From contig NOKP01000024.1 of assembly GCA_002682825.1 (NCBI GenBank), positions 1 to 64,000 of the forward strand: 64,000 nucleotides of DNA, given 5' to 3'. Each line of letters opens with the position of its first letter. The first letter of the stretch is position 1. Below the pieces are notes generated by a model. The model was not told the origin of the DNA and searched no databases. It was given only the letters and a program-made list of their open reading frames with translations. This document shows positions 34,773 through 43,707 of the stretch, in pieces. The stretch is from Neonectria sp. B-13. Lineage: Eukaryota; Ascomycota; Sordariomycetes; Hypocreales; Nectriaceae. A program made the position numbers and the translations under genes.

Positions 34773-35726
34773 GATCGATGCTGAATGTCCGATGGGTTTT
34801 GCAGGCGATGTTTCTTGTTTTAGTTAATTGAATCAAGTTCGTTGAGTATCGACATTCTGATTTCTGTGGCTCACCGGAAGAACCTATATATGCCCGAGAC
34901 GCATTTCGCATCGTCTCGATCTGTGCTGTACTGTTCAATGTTCAGCTCCGTCTATTGCGGGTGCTCTGTCTTGACAAAGAGACTTGCACACTGGAACATA
35001 AAGCACAAAGGCACAAATTTAAACCTGGTCCATCGCGCCACAAAATGAGTGACACGTTGGTTTCAAAATCAACCCGGAAGTTGAGGCTCCGGTGATACTA
35101 TAGCAGGCCTTTGACATACTCTTCGACGGCAATTGATGGTTCTGGTAGACTTCAAAGCAAGAAAGGACAAAGGCGCAAATTTACCAGTAGAAGCACGTGA
35201 AAATAACCTCATAAGAGACAAGCGGGCCGTTTGGGTGAAAGCACCATGTAACTTGAGGATCAAGTCTCTGTCCACGAGAATTTTGAACAGAGGACAAATC
35301 ATTTAGACACAGTGATTGTCTTCCGTATCCAACGAACAAGGTGAAATGATAAAGAGGAGACAAGCAGATCATCAGAACATGAGATAAAAGACCAGGGCGT
35401 ATGCAGGACAGTGCGTAAACAGATGGAACTAGACGGTAAGAATCGAACACAGTAGGTATTAAACACGACCAGGAAACAAAGGAACAGGGCATTCTCTCTA
35501 ACAGCCAAAATGTACCACCAAACATTGCGCATGGCTACGGCAAATCAAATGAAAATCTAGTCCATAAATATCCTTTACTGGGCCTAGATTAAAGAATGCA
35601 TTGCAGCTTCCATCATATCACACACCTTTGCTCGATAGCAACGGCGAACCAATCACATCCACAATCTTACAGCATTAATCGCATCTATCAGCAGCAGAGA
35701 GCACTAACCCTCATTCTTTAACAAGT
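34773..35726. other. intergenic region
   Basis: 950 bp between divergent orphan genes. Low-complexity and AT-rich patches; antisense frames at 35069-35532 are not credible genes. Confidence 0.4.
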
Positions 35727-36401
35727 ATGACATCCCAAGATGCCAACCATGCAAGCCACAACGACCTCCGTCGTAATCAGCCATCGGCTGGTGCCCTCGG
35801 CGGGATTTTCCCTACTCAAAATGAGAAGGAACCGATGAGAAGCGCCTACCAAGGTGCAAGGGTACGGCTTGTATTGCTTGAAGCTAACCTGAAGGACTTG
35901 GACAAAGTTTTCACCCACTGGGTTAATGCGGCGACATGGCTCAGAAGGAAGGGCGAAGAACTCGACGAGGACTACTGGAAAGACAGCTTTGACTATGCCA
36001 CAGCTATATCGGGCTATATATATCGAGATACTGGGGCGTCACTCGATATCCATCGGCAACTCCAACTTGCGAACTTCCAGGCTCAGCTCTCGTCTATCCA
36101 GATGAACGACGAGGCAGCAAAGATCATTCAGGAGCGTTCCAGCCAGCTTCTAAGTTCATGCCGCCAACACCATATTTCGATGGCCGAATTGGAAGCAGAG
36201 CATCGTATGTATGTAGTGTGCTGGATGATGCGCCCTATGCATCGTCCTTTCGACGAGGGAACTCGTCTCCTGGCCATCGCACATGAGACGATGATGAGAG
36301 CCACAGAGCAGAAAAAGGCAGCAGAACGCTGCCTCTCTAAACTCAGACGCATGGCTATTCTGGTCAAAGAACATTTTCGAGTTGGCTTCAGCTACACCTG
36401 A
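35727..36401 (+). CDS. orphan helical protein
   Basis: Single exon, 224 aa, no recognised family. After a disordered-looking first 35 residues the protein is almost wholly helical and charged (RVRLVLLEANLKDLDKVF, QEKKAAERCLSKLRRM-like tail). Several Met and paired Cys near the C-terminus. No signal peptide. It is divergent from the orphan at 33.9 kb and both are similar in style, which may mean a lineage-specific pair. Whether it is expressed cannot be told. Confidence 0.45.
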   Translation: MTSQDANHASHNDLRRNQPSAGALGGIFPTQNEKEPMRSAYQGARVRLVLLEANLKDLDKVFTHWVNAATWLRRKGEELDEDYWKDSFDYATAISGYIYRDTGASLDIHRQLQLANFQAQLSSIQMNDEAAKIIQERSSQLLSSCRQHHISMAELEAEHRMYVVCWMMRPMHRPFDEGTRLLAIAHETMMRATEQKKAAERCLSKLRRMAILVKEHFRVGFSYT

Positions 36402-37272
36402 GTGATGTTGATTATCAATGCGGTTGGTCGAAGGATGTGGAACACGGGAAGTGGAGGACGGGATAGGTTGCTAGAAAGATACTTTTATAGAACAGAATCT
36501 GTCCTTAGATGTAACCGAGGGCCTTGTTCATTTACCTCCGACCGGAAACTGTGAACTGGTCACTTACACTTGCTGCACTCTCCCGTTTGCCACATACTTC
36601 CGATTGATTTATCCCACACACCCTACGCCAATCTGGCGTTTCCTAGGTGCAAAGTTCTTAAGCTCAAGGCCCATGACCAAACTCTTGGCTTCATGGAACG
36701 GGCTTGAGCTGTACTTTTGCCCTCGCGCTCCCCTCTTTAAGCCCTTGGTCAGACAGTTGGGCCCTGTCCTAGTAGGATCAAAGTCAATGCCTTCTTTCTT
36801 GATCTTGGCTAAAGAACCAGTTTACTGATGAGCTGGTTTAGGCACAGAATTAGAGAAGGAAAGGGTCGTAACTAACCAACGTCAACTAACACCAACAACT
36901 CACTTCACCGAAGGAGCAGTCCCATTTAAGCAATTTATTTTCTCATCGAGTTACTTAGCCTTATATACTGATTAGGGGTAGCAAGGGTAGTGGTTCGGGA
37001 TCTGGTTAGCTAGGATCTGGAGATAGAAGGCACCATGATCATGATCACTGTAAAAAGAAAAGCCCACCTACCCTAAGCTTGCAAATTGAATAATACCTTC
37101 ACACCGGTACAGCCATGCCACGAGAGCAGACAACCTCTGACGCTAATGAGTAGTTATACACCCAATAGGTGGGCGGTGACACAACAAGTCAGCAGGAAAC
37201 TCGTTCCCGCCTCTTCCAGGGGTACAACCAACGCCCAAATGACAAAGATAAAAGGCAAAAAGGAAGAACGAG
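36402..37272. other. intergenic region
   Basis: 870 bp without a supported gene; AT-rich in parts. The short open frame 36604-36828 has no family look. Confidence 0.4.
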
Positions 37273-37391
37273 ACATACAACACCGGGCATTCGCCGGTCG
37301 TCACCGACCCGACTACTACTCCAGCGGTCGCCAGTTTGACTAAGGGAGAGCAGACGGGATCCCGTATTCTCTAGCGCCTGTGGCCGTATGT
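37273..37391 (-). rRNA. 5S rRNA gene copy
   Basis: On the minus strand the 119 bases start acatacggcc and end gttgtatgt; these ends pair as helix I. Internal blocks match the other copies in this window: gggatcccgt, ctctcccttagtc, gggtcggtgacgacc. It is the most diverged full-length copy, with several changes in the middle. A T5 run lies about 14 nt downstream. It stands 117 bp beyond the stop of the Asp-rich secreted gene, same strand. It may be a working gene or a drifted copy. Confidence 0.75.
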
Positions 37392-37508
37392 GATGGAATT
37401 GGAATCAAGTCCAGTTTTAACCAAAGCTATTCTTTTGGGGTCTTTGCCCGAAACAAGGTCTACTCTACCATATTCTTCTAACTCCGAATCTGACTATTAT
37501 AACACGCA

Positions 37509-38807
37509 CTACACCTTTGTAATGTACACATTCCCCAAAAACCAGTCGAGCTGCTGTCCACTCGCTTGAATCGCGAACTTGAGCGAAGTCGATCCTGCGT
37601 TTGCTTTCGGCACGATGAACTTGTCGGTGAACTTGAACCAGCCTTTGCCGCCGTTCCAGACACCGCCGGTGGGGATGTTTTCGTAAATGACCTTGTCGTG
37701 GGCGGAAAGGTAGACCGTCATCAACTTGAAGTTGGTGTCAGGCAGGCCATTTTCGGGATCGACGGGAAGACTGCTGCGAGCGGCGAATTCTATTTCGTAA
37801 GTGCTCTCACCCTCGAGCTCAAATGGGGGGGTGTAGTTGATCTCGGCACGTCCGTCGGTTGTCGCTTCCAGAAGCCACATGGCAAGCAGGCCGTCGACGT
37901 TGCGAGTACCTAGGAAGAAGGTATCATCTTGGGTGGTAGTCAGGGACCAGTCAGAAATGTCCCCGGAATGGAAGTCAACATCAACGACCGTCTTGGCTAG
38001 AATTGATATTTGGTCAGCTCGGTTGACATAGACATGTACATGGTGGCTAGAGAGAAGGAACTTACAGTCGGTGCACTCATAACAGCCTTTCTCATACCAG
38101 TAGGTGCCACTGGTAGCTTGGGTGAATTTATACGTGGAGAATTCTCTGATAAAGATCTGGCAGCGGCCCCCCTTTCTATAGCTGAAGGCGGTGCAGTCGG
38201 GTCCGGTGCCGCAAAGAGTCGCGCACTCTTCAAGGGTGTCCTTTTGGGTAGGCTGGAATCTTCCCTTTTCGTCGTCCCTGCTGATATATCCTTGCTTGCC
38301 GCAGACGAGACCAGCTGGTTTGGGTGCAGTCTTGGTGCAGGTCAAAGGAGCGTGGCCATCATGAGCCGGGGCGGTGGTGGCAGTTGAGGAGGCAGTGTGG
38401 GTCACTGTGGCGAAGGTTGTTCGAGAAGTGGTGGTTTCGTCGTCGTCGTCGTCGTCGTCACAGTCATCATCGTCGTCATCTTGGCCGTCAGGGACTCGGG
38501 TTGTTACAGTTGAAGAAGCGGTCTTGGTGAATGAGGCAATGGATGTGGCGAAGGTTGTTGACAAGGCGGTGGTCTCGTCGTCGTCGTCACAGTCATCATC
38601 GTCGTCATCTTGGCCGTCGGGGACTCGGGTTGTTACAGTTGAAGAAGCGGTCTTGGTGAATGAGGCAATGGATGTGGCGAAGGTTGTTGACAAGGCGGTG
38701 GTCTCGTCGTCGTCGTCGCAGTCATCGTCATCATTCTCGGCGTGAACGCGGCCAAACGCCAAGAGGGCGTAGATGGCAATGGCCTTGGGTGAGGCCATGG
38801 CAAACAT
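37509..38807 (-). CDS. secreted Asp-rich repeat protein with Cys-rich domain
   Basis: Open frame of 432 codons containing a 69-nt stop-free GT-AG intron (38065-37997); the spliced product is 409 aa. Signal peptide MASPKAIAIYALLAFGRVHA. Residues about 25-150 are near-perfect 43-aa repeats, each with a poly-Asp run around one Cys and a Ser/Thr-rich stretch (ALSTTFATSIASFTKTASST) suited to O-glycosylation. Next comes a PAN/apple-like Cys-rich region (LVCGKQGYISRDD, EECATLCGTGPDCTAFSY, GGRCQIF), then a beta-rich C-terminus (WSLTTTQDDTFFLGTRN to FKFAIQ-type strands) similar in style to a carbohydrate-binding jelly roll. The layout suggests a cell-wall or adhesion-type surface protein; binding partners are not known. 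The acidic repeats might bind calcium. Confidence 0.78.
   Translation of the reverse strand: MFAMASPKAIAIYALLAFGRVHAENDDDDCDDDDETTALSTTFATSIASFTKTASSTVTTRVPDGQDDDDDDCDDDDETTALSTTFATSIASFTKTASSTVTTRVPDGQDDDDDDCDDDDDDDETTTSRTTFATVTHTASSTATTAPAHDGHAPLTCTKTAPKPAGLVCGKQGYISRDDEKGRFQPTQKDTLEECATLCGTGPDCTAFSYRKGGRCQIFIREFSTYKFTQATSGTYWYEKGCYECTDCKFLLSSHHVHVYVNRADQISILAKTVVDVDFHSGDISDWSLTTTQDDTFFLGTRNVDGLLAMWLLEATTDGRAEINYTPPFELEGESTYEIEFAARSSLPVDPENGLPDTNFKLMTVYLSAHDKVIYENIPTGGVWNGGKGWFKFTDKFIVPKANAGSTSLKFAIQASGQQLDWFLGNVYITKV
38481..38735. repeat. 129-bp tandem repeat, about two copies
   Basis: The block starting ttggccgtc at 38481 recurs 129 bp later almost unchanged (one visible G/A difference near the start). 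It encodes 43-aa repeat units of the secreted protein; a third, diverged unit precedes it. Unit length is a multiple of three, so frame is kept. The near identity implies a recent duplication or gene conversion. Confidence 0.8.
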
Positions 38808-39714
38808 GGTTGGACGTCCAAATGGGGGAAGATATTCGGAGATTGAAGAAGTTGGCTTTCAGTACAGAGCGACAGTTTGGTTTGATATGTGCCCTAAGCT
38901 GGCAACTACGTGTATTTGTACGAGACTCTGCGACCTAGAGGCCGAAGTTTGGATATAAGCGGGCATGTCAAGGTCAACCAGCAAGGCGTTGCTCGCAGAT
39001 CCTGGTTTGAACGTCGGCGACTGTGTTAGTGGGCTGCACGCAGTCATTTCCACGACAGTTTCGGACGGAGCAATCACCAATCAAGGGCCAGGCAAGACGG
39101 GTTACCGGCGGGCTTGTGGGCCATAGGGCTACAACCTTGCAATGTCTGGAGCTGCTACTCCCAACTAGTCGTCGGCGTCAGCAGCCACGGAAATAGGCGG
39201 CGACCAGGTCGGCGAGCATTCAGCTTGTCGTGCGTGATTGGCTCGAGACGGGTTGCTGCTAACAGGTCGGCGATCTACCGCAGAGCATGCCGGCAGACGC
39301 CGAGAGCAGGCATAAAGAGCCGCGGACGGATTGCGGACTCGCCGACAATGCGGCCCCTGCAACGAGCCAGGAATAGACCACCGCCAGAAGGAAGGCTGTG
39401 AATGTGAAGCCCGGCGGTGCGTCTCTTGGCGTTGCAGCTGCGCCACTAAGATGAGCACGGGCAAGACGGACGAGCAACCCCCGGAACCGGATTATCTCAG
39501 CACCGAGCTCGGAGGCCACCTGATCTCCTAGCCCCGTTGATGACGTACGTCATGACCGCGCGGACTTGAACTTGAAGCCAGACTTCTGCCAAGCTCCCAG
39601 CTACAAGCTCCAACTCCAAGACTCACGCTGTTTACCAACCTTTACATCACAACCACAGTCCTATCGAACAGCCTCCTCCACCTCAATCCCATCAATCTCG
39701 CCACCACCTCAAGC
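38808..39714. other. divergent promoter region
   Basis: 900 bp between the secreted gene and the Cys-rich gene. The GC-rich part at 39150-39500 has long antisense frames that lack any family features; I take them as chance. Confidence 0.4.
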
Positions 39715-40023
39715 ATGTCACCTTCAACACCGCAACACGAACTCGCAGAGGTTGGGGATGCCAAGAATGACCAGCAATCCTCCGTGCCGGTGCAGACTGA
39801 GCAGCCCACCGTCCACCAAGCCATGGGTAAGACTCCTCCCGTCGAACATGCTGAAATACCCCAATCCATGGCCAAAAATTGACATTGCCTTCCAGATCCC
39901 CAGCGACCCCATCCCGACACCGACGTTAGCCTCCGCGGAGGCGATGGAGGATGCTGTCCCGGCCGCTTCTGTTTCTGTGTTCCCTGCCCGCTACCCTGCA
40001 ACTGCTGTATAATTCCCCTATGA
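39715..40023 (+). CDS. small Cys-rich protein
   Basis: Two exons, 39715-39826 and 39896-40023, separated by a 69-nt GTAAGA...CAG intron, encode 79 aa. The N-terminal half is hydrophilic and Gln/Glu-rich (MSPSTPQHELAEVGDAKNDQ). The second exon gives RGGDGGCCPGRFCFC, then VPCPLPCNCCIIPL, with nine Cys in about 20 residues. I recall small conserved fungal proteins ending in this RGG...CCPGRFCFC.PCP.PC.CC pattern, possibly palmitoylated and membrane-attached; no function is known to me. Unspliced, a different longer frame covers this place, but only splicing yields this typical tail. Its 3' end has a diverged copy at 43.1 kb. Confidence 0.72.
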
Positions 40024-40780
40024 ATGGACGGTCCTGGTGATTGGAGGTTTCGGAGCATTATTCAGGCTCTCGCCCACTGTTGACCCTGCATGTCGCAAAT
40101 ATACCCAAGGCACTTGTAACGGCTGGCCGTACATGAACCAAACAGCCGCCCTTGAATGAACGAACCCTAGCTTGGCCAAGACGGCGACCATGAGAAGGTG
40201 GACACTGCCAGGCAGGGACACCCTGGAGCAATTTCACATAACCACGGCGTGAGGTAGTGGAGGAGCAGGAGGCTCCTTGAAGAGGCGCGATTCAATGACT
40301 TCATAGGCGTGCGAACGGTTTCAGTAAAGGTGTTTGAGATTCATTTCCAGAGCTAGCCAATGCAATATATTACATTGCATGCCATAACAGTTGTAAGTAA
40401 TTGTTGATGTCCATCCAAATATGCACTCCCTCACAAAGACAAGTCTCGGTGGGAAGTCGTGTAAAGGATTCGCCCGCATCTCTCCAGTACTCCATAGCCA
40501 GCGATGCGAAGGCGCCGTGCGAATCACTGCAGCGGAGGAGCGTGTACCCACTGCATGACGGAACCTCCCTGCCCATTGATGCGAGTACTGGCATTGAATA
40601 GGATCTCTAAGAGTTGTACCTCAGCTTTTTCGTTACGGTCCTAGTCTTCTCTTGATAAACCAAATATGTGACTGGATTTTTCATGTCTCATAGTTGTGTA
40701 TACAGTAACGCATTCCATTCTGATCCAGCACCCGAACGGTTCAACATGGTGCAGATAACCGTCGTCAAAGTCCCTAAATG
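40024..40780. other. convergent intergenic region
   Basis: 750 bp serving as 3' flank of two converging genes. The first 60 bp correspond to the duplicated block at 43.1 kb. No gene seen. Confidence 0.4.
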
Positions 40781-42009
40781 TTACTGGGAAAGGTGATCTT
40801 GGAAAAACTCCTTCAGTGTGAGTAATCTCGCATCATTTACTCGCCCGCCTTGTGCTACAACAGCCGCCTGCTTCAGCTCAAACGCGACTGCGTTGCTGTT
40901 AGGTGTGCCATAATAACAACCGTCCGAGTGTTGGCATAAGCCGAACATGCCCTTGACGGTCGTCATGAACCTATCATTGTGGGTTTCGATGGATCTCCAA
41001 TCCTCGATGGGCACGAAACGGGCCTTCTTCCCCGTCACTACTCATAGGTATCGCTTAGTGATAGTTCAACAGAAGGGTTTGAGGCAGTTTAGTTCAGCGA
41101 CGTACCTTCCTGTACATCTTTGGCTATATCGCCCAAGGATCTGGATTGACTGAACCCTTGGATAAACTTGCCATGGTACTTCCGGGGCTGCAAGAACACC
41201 CCGTGTACGTAATCGCCAAAGTCAGCACCAATAGCCGCCAAGGGTGCCTCGTTGTTACCGCCCCAGTGTGGCCAGTTGAGTGTCAAGTAGCCCTCCTCGT
41301 CGGGAAAATAGGGTAGGCCGCCGAAAAGACTTGCAACGTCTCTGTCGAGAAAGTTCTCCATGTACCAGCCTGGGCTGACAACCACGACACTGATGAAAGC
41401 AGACCTGGAGCGTGCGTATTCTGCAATGGCGTGTTTCTCTGTGTCTTTGGTCAGATATGGTGTCAAGCTGTACAGCAGATTATGATGACTCCCATAAAAC
41501 GACGGGAGAGAATCGGAAAACGGCCTTACATACCATCGAAACATTCAACGGGGATTTCGCCATTGGTAACAATAGACGCGGACGCTAAGCCACTATAAAC
41601 GAAGTGCTTGACACCTGCTTCCACAGCAGCATCGACAAGGCCCTTCCCAATATCCGTCTCACTCGGTCCGTCCTTTTGGCCAACAGACTAGCAAGAAATT
41701 GTTAATATTCGCAATTTCAGGTCATGGCAGCGTAAGTTGTGGGAGACACACGGGATCATCGGAATTCGTATTAGCAAAAACACCCCAGCTTCCCGCAAAA
41801 GCAGCAGCCAATTCCTTTGGGTTGAACCCATCGGCTTTGACGACTTCAACACCAGCGGCTGCCAGAGTTAGAGCCGCATCGGACGTAGGATTTCGAGAGA
41901 TGGCGCGTATTTTGAAGAGGCTGGATTGATCTCGCAAGAGCGAACGGGCTACACTGCCTCCCTGTGCGCCTGTAGCACCGTAAATAGTTATAATCTTTGT
42001 AGTGCACAT
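40781..42009 (-). CDS. NmrA-like NAD(P)-binding protein
   Basis: Four exons (42009-41752, 41687-41534, 41444-41106, 41037-40781) join in phase to 335 aa. Atypical short-chain dehydrogenase fold with the NmrA-type nucleotide motif TIYGATGAQGGSVARSLL at residues about 8-25. Then come VVKADGFNPKELAAAFAG, KHFVYSGLASAS and VVVSPGWYMENFL. The catalytic Tyr-x3-Lys of true SDRs is not evident, so it may act as a redox-sensing regulator (as NmrA does for nitrogen control) or as a reductase of the isoflavone-reductase type. It is next to the left 5S dimer and could belong to the polyketide cluster, but it lies outside the repeat-bounded pair. Confidence 0.83.
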
Positions 42010-42732
42010 AGCGAGGTGCTTGAAACAACTAATATCAACCGGTTAGTTGGCAGAAGTAGACGGTCGTGGCCTTGAGATGCGGTTGCTAATGAGAGTAGCT
42101 ACAACCACATGAGTCCATCCGTCGAGCTGCGAGGCTTTATACGCAGCTCAAGACTTCACACGCCAGCTGTTGCAATAGCATGCTTATAAATACGGGCTTT
42201 CATGTTTTGGTTTCCAATCCATAGTCGGGGCTTGATTCATGCACGTCAACCAATAAGAGTATAGCAGATGAATTAACTAGCAATGTAGAAAGACGGGGTT
42301 ATTCTCCCTTGTTACTTGCCTCCTCTCCCGGGTTTTGCCAAAGGCGTTACTGAATGAGGCAAGTGGATTGTCCAAGTGGATTAGATAATACGTTTAGACG
42401 ACTTATCGCCCGTTTGAGGAAGAGGAGCTAACGTCTTGAAATGACCCACGACGCTAGCATTTCTGAACGTTGTGAGTTGAATAGGTAATCCCATGTGCTG
42501 AATGTCTTGAGCATTGAGGATTGCATGAACCGCATGGCTGGTGCTGGGTTCCAAATAATCTTGGACCTTTAGAACTGCGGTACAACCATTGGAATAAGAC
42601 CACTAGGACATATTCAGTGAATCCCGACTAGCTCAAGAGAGCGAATTTTAGTCAAGGTTATTTACGCCTGTACTCGAGTACTTACGATCCCGACAAGCCG
42701 CCTTCATAGCAGGAATGGTGTGACTCCCTGAT
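42010..42732. other. intergenic, promoter of NmrA-like gene
   Basis: 720 bp, AT-rich toward the right end, running into the 5S dimer. No gene or clear element was found. Confidence 0.4.
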
Positions 42733-42851
42733 ACATACGACCATAGCTCTCAGAAAATACGGGATCCCGTTCGCTCTCCCTTAGTCAAGCTGAGAAGCGG
42801 CGAATTAGTACTCGGGTCGGTGACGACCGGGGAATCCTCGCTGTTGTATGT
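42733..42851 (+). rRNA. 5S rRNA gene copy (left dimer, first)
   Basis: 119 bases from acatacgacc to gttgtatgt, the ends pairing as helix I. The arm gggtcggtgacgacc keeps a stem where, compared with the Neurospora 5S I remember (gggtgggtgaccacc), both sides have changed together. This compensation argues for selection on RNA structure in this 5S family. A T7 run follows at once, suitable as a pol III terminator. The internal promoter would lie within the gene. Confidence 0.85.
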
Positions 42852-42935
42852 TTTTTTGCTCTTTTTACTCTTTGTGGATCATTTCGTGGTAAGGGTGGCG
42901 ATGCCCTCATCAGCCGAGCTGCTGCAGCCACAGGT
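42852..42935. repeat. spacer of left 5S dimer
   Basis: 84 bp between the two 5S copies. It shares tttttgctcttt, a gtgg/attct-like middle and cgatgccctcat with agccgag with the 79-bp spacer at 55474-55552. This shows the two dimers are copies of one block. Confidence 0.65.
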
Positions 42936-43054
42936 ACATACGACCACAGCTCTTAGAAAATACGGGATCCCGTCCGCTCTCCCCTAGTCAAGCTGAGAAG
43001 CGGCAAATTAGTACTCGGGTCGGTGACGACCGGGGAATCCTTGCTGTTGTATGT
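42936..43054 (+). rRNA. 5S rRNA gene copy (left dimer, second)
   Basis: 119 bases, 84 bp after the first copy. It differs from the copy at 55.55 kb by three transitions only (catag/cacag, ctcag/cttag, cccttag/cccctag). The downstream T3-C-T5 run could still end pol III transcription. Confidence 0.83.
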
Positions 43055-43076
43055 TTCTTTTTGGCTCGCGGTCCAT

Positions 43077-43150
43077 CTGCTGTATATTTTCCTCTATAAA
43101 CGGACGGTCCTGGTAGTTGGAAATTTCGGGACGTCATTCAACACTTTGGG
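43077..43150. repeat. diverged copy of Cys-rich gene 3' end
   Basis: The block ctgctgtat...ggacggtcctggt...ttgga resembles 40002-40060, which is the stop codon and 3' flank of the small Cys-rich gene. Over about 55 bp most differences are transitions. It lies directly behind the left 5S dimer and cannot encode the Cys-rich tail. Confidence 0.6.
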
Positions 43151-43707
43151 TTCTTCTTCTAGCTAGCTAGATGTACACGAATACAGCGATATTGTTACTA
43201 TTAAGAATTAGTCTAAGTTCGGTTCGTTTAGAAATTCGGTAAGCTGAAATGGGCTTGCCGGCCGACTGATACACTGGCACTCATAGGATCACGGCTCGTT
43301 TTGGATGATGAAAAGGTGATGTCATTTACAATCGTCCACGATATTCCAAAACATTACAAAGGGCATCCATTCTCTGCACGAGGTGTTCTATTCTGGTCGC
43401 CACCTCTGTTGGGCGGTTGATTCCATCGGGGACGGGTCTCGCCCGAATACCAGGCTTCGTCTCAAAAAGAAGAACTGGATCGAGCATGCTCTGACAGCGC
43501 AGCCAGGGATGATTGAAGTTTCGTTGTTTTATATAGGGCAGCAGCGTGGAATCCAGGCAGGGTCTGTTGTAGACCATTCGGCTCTGGCGCCAAGTGCAAC
43601 AAGTTGTCCGAACATGTGAATGTTGCCATCATCTAGACAAATGGAAAGTAACGTTTTGATACTCATGAGTCGATTACATTTGCTATTCTGAGCCTGTCAT
43701 TTTGCCT
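43151..43707. other. 3' flank of the P450 gene
   Basis: About 550 bp with no gene. Contains gactgatacactg at 43264 and taggatcacggct at 43284, two words that recur together upstream of the P450 near 46000. The open frame at 43326-43577 is not credible. Confidence 0.4.

Noticed and set aside
38374..38745. Val/Ser-rich open frame opposite the Asp-rich repeat
   Set aside because: It is the complement of GAC/GAT codon runs and has no independent support.
39165..39519. Overlapping open frames in GC-rich promoter DNA
   Set aside because: Compositional; long frames on both strands without family features.
39566..40012. 148-codon open frame over the Cys-rich gene
   Set aside because: Low-complexity Pro/Ser/Thr text; the spliced alternative frame gives a coherent Cys-rich protein.
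42733..43054. 5S dimers read as a SINE or MITE family
   Set aside because: Ends, length (119 nt) and pairing match 5S rRNA itself. No tail, target-site duplication or extra body was found, so I keep the 5S call, although a 5S-derived mobile unit remains conceivable.
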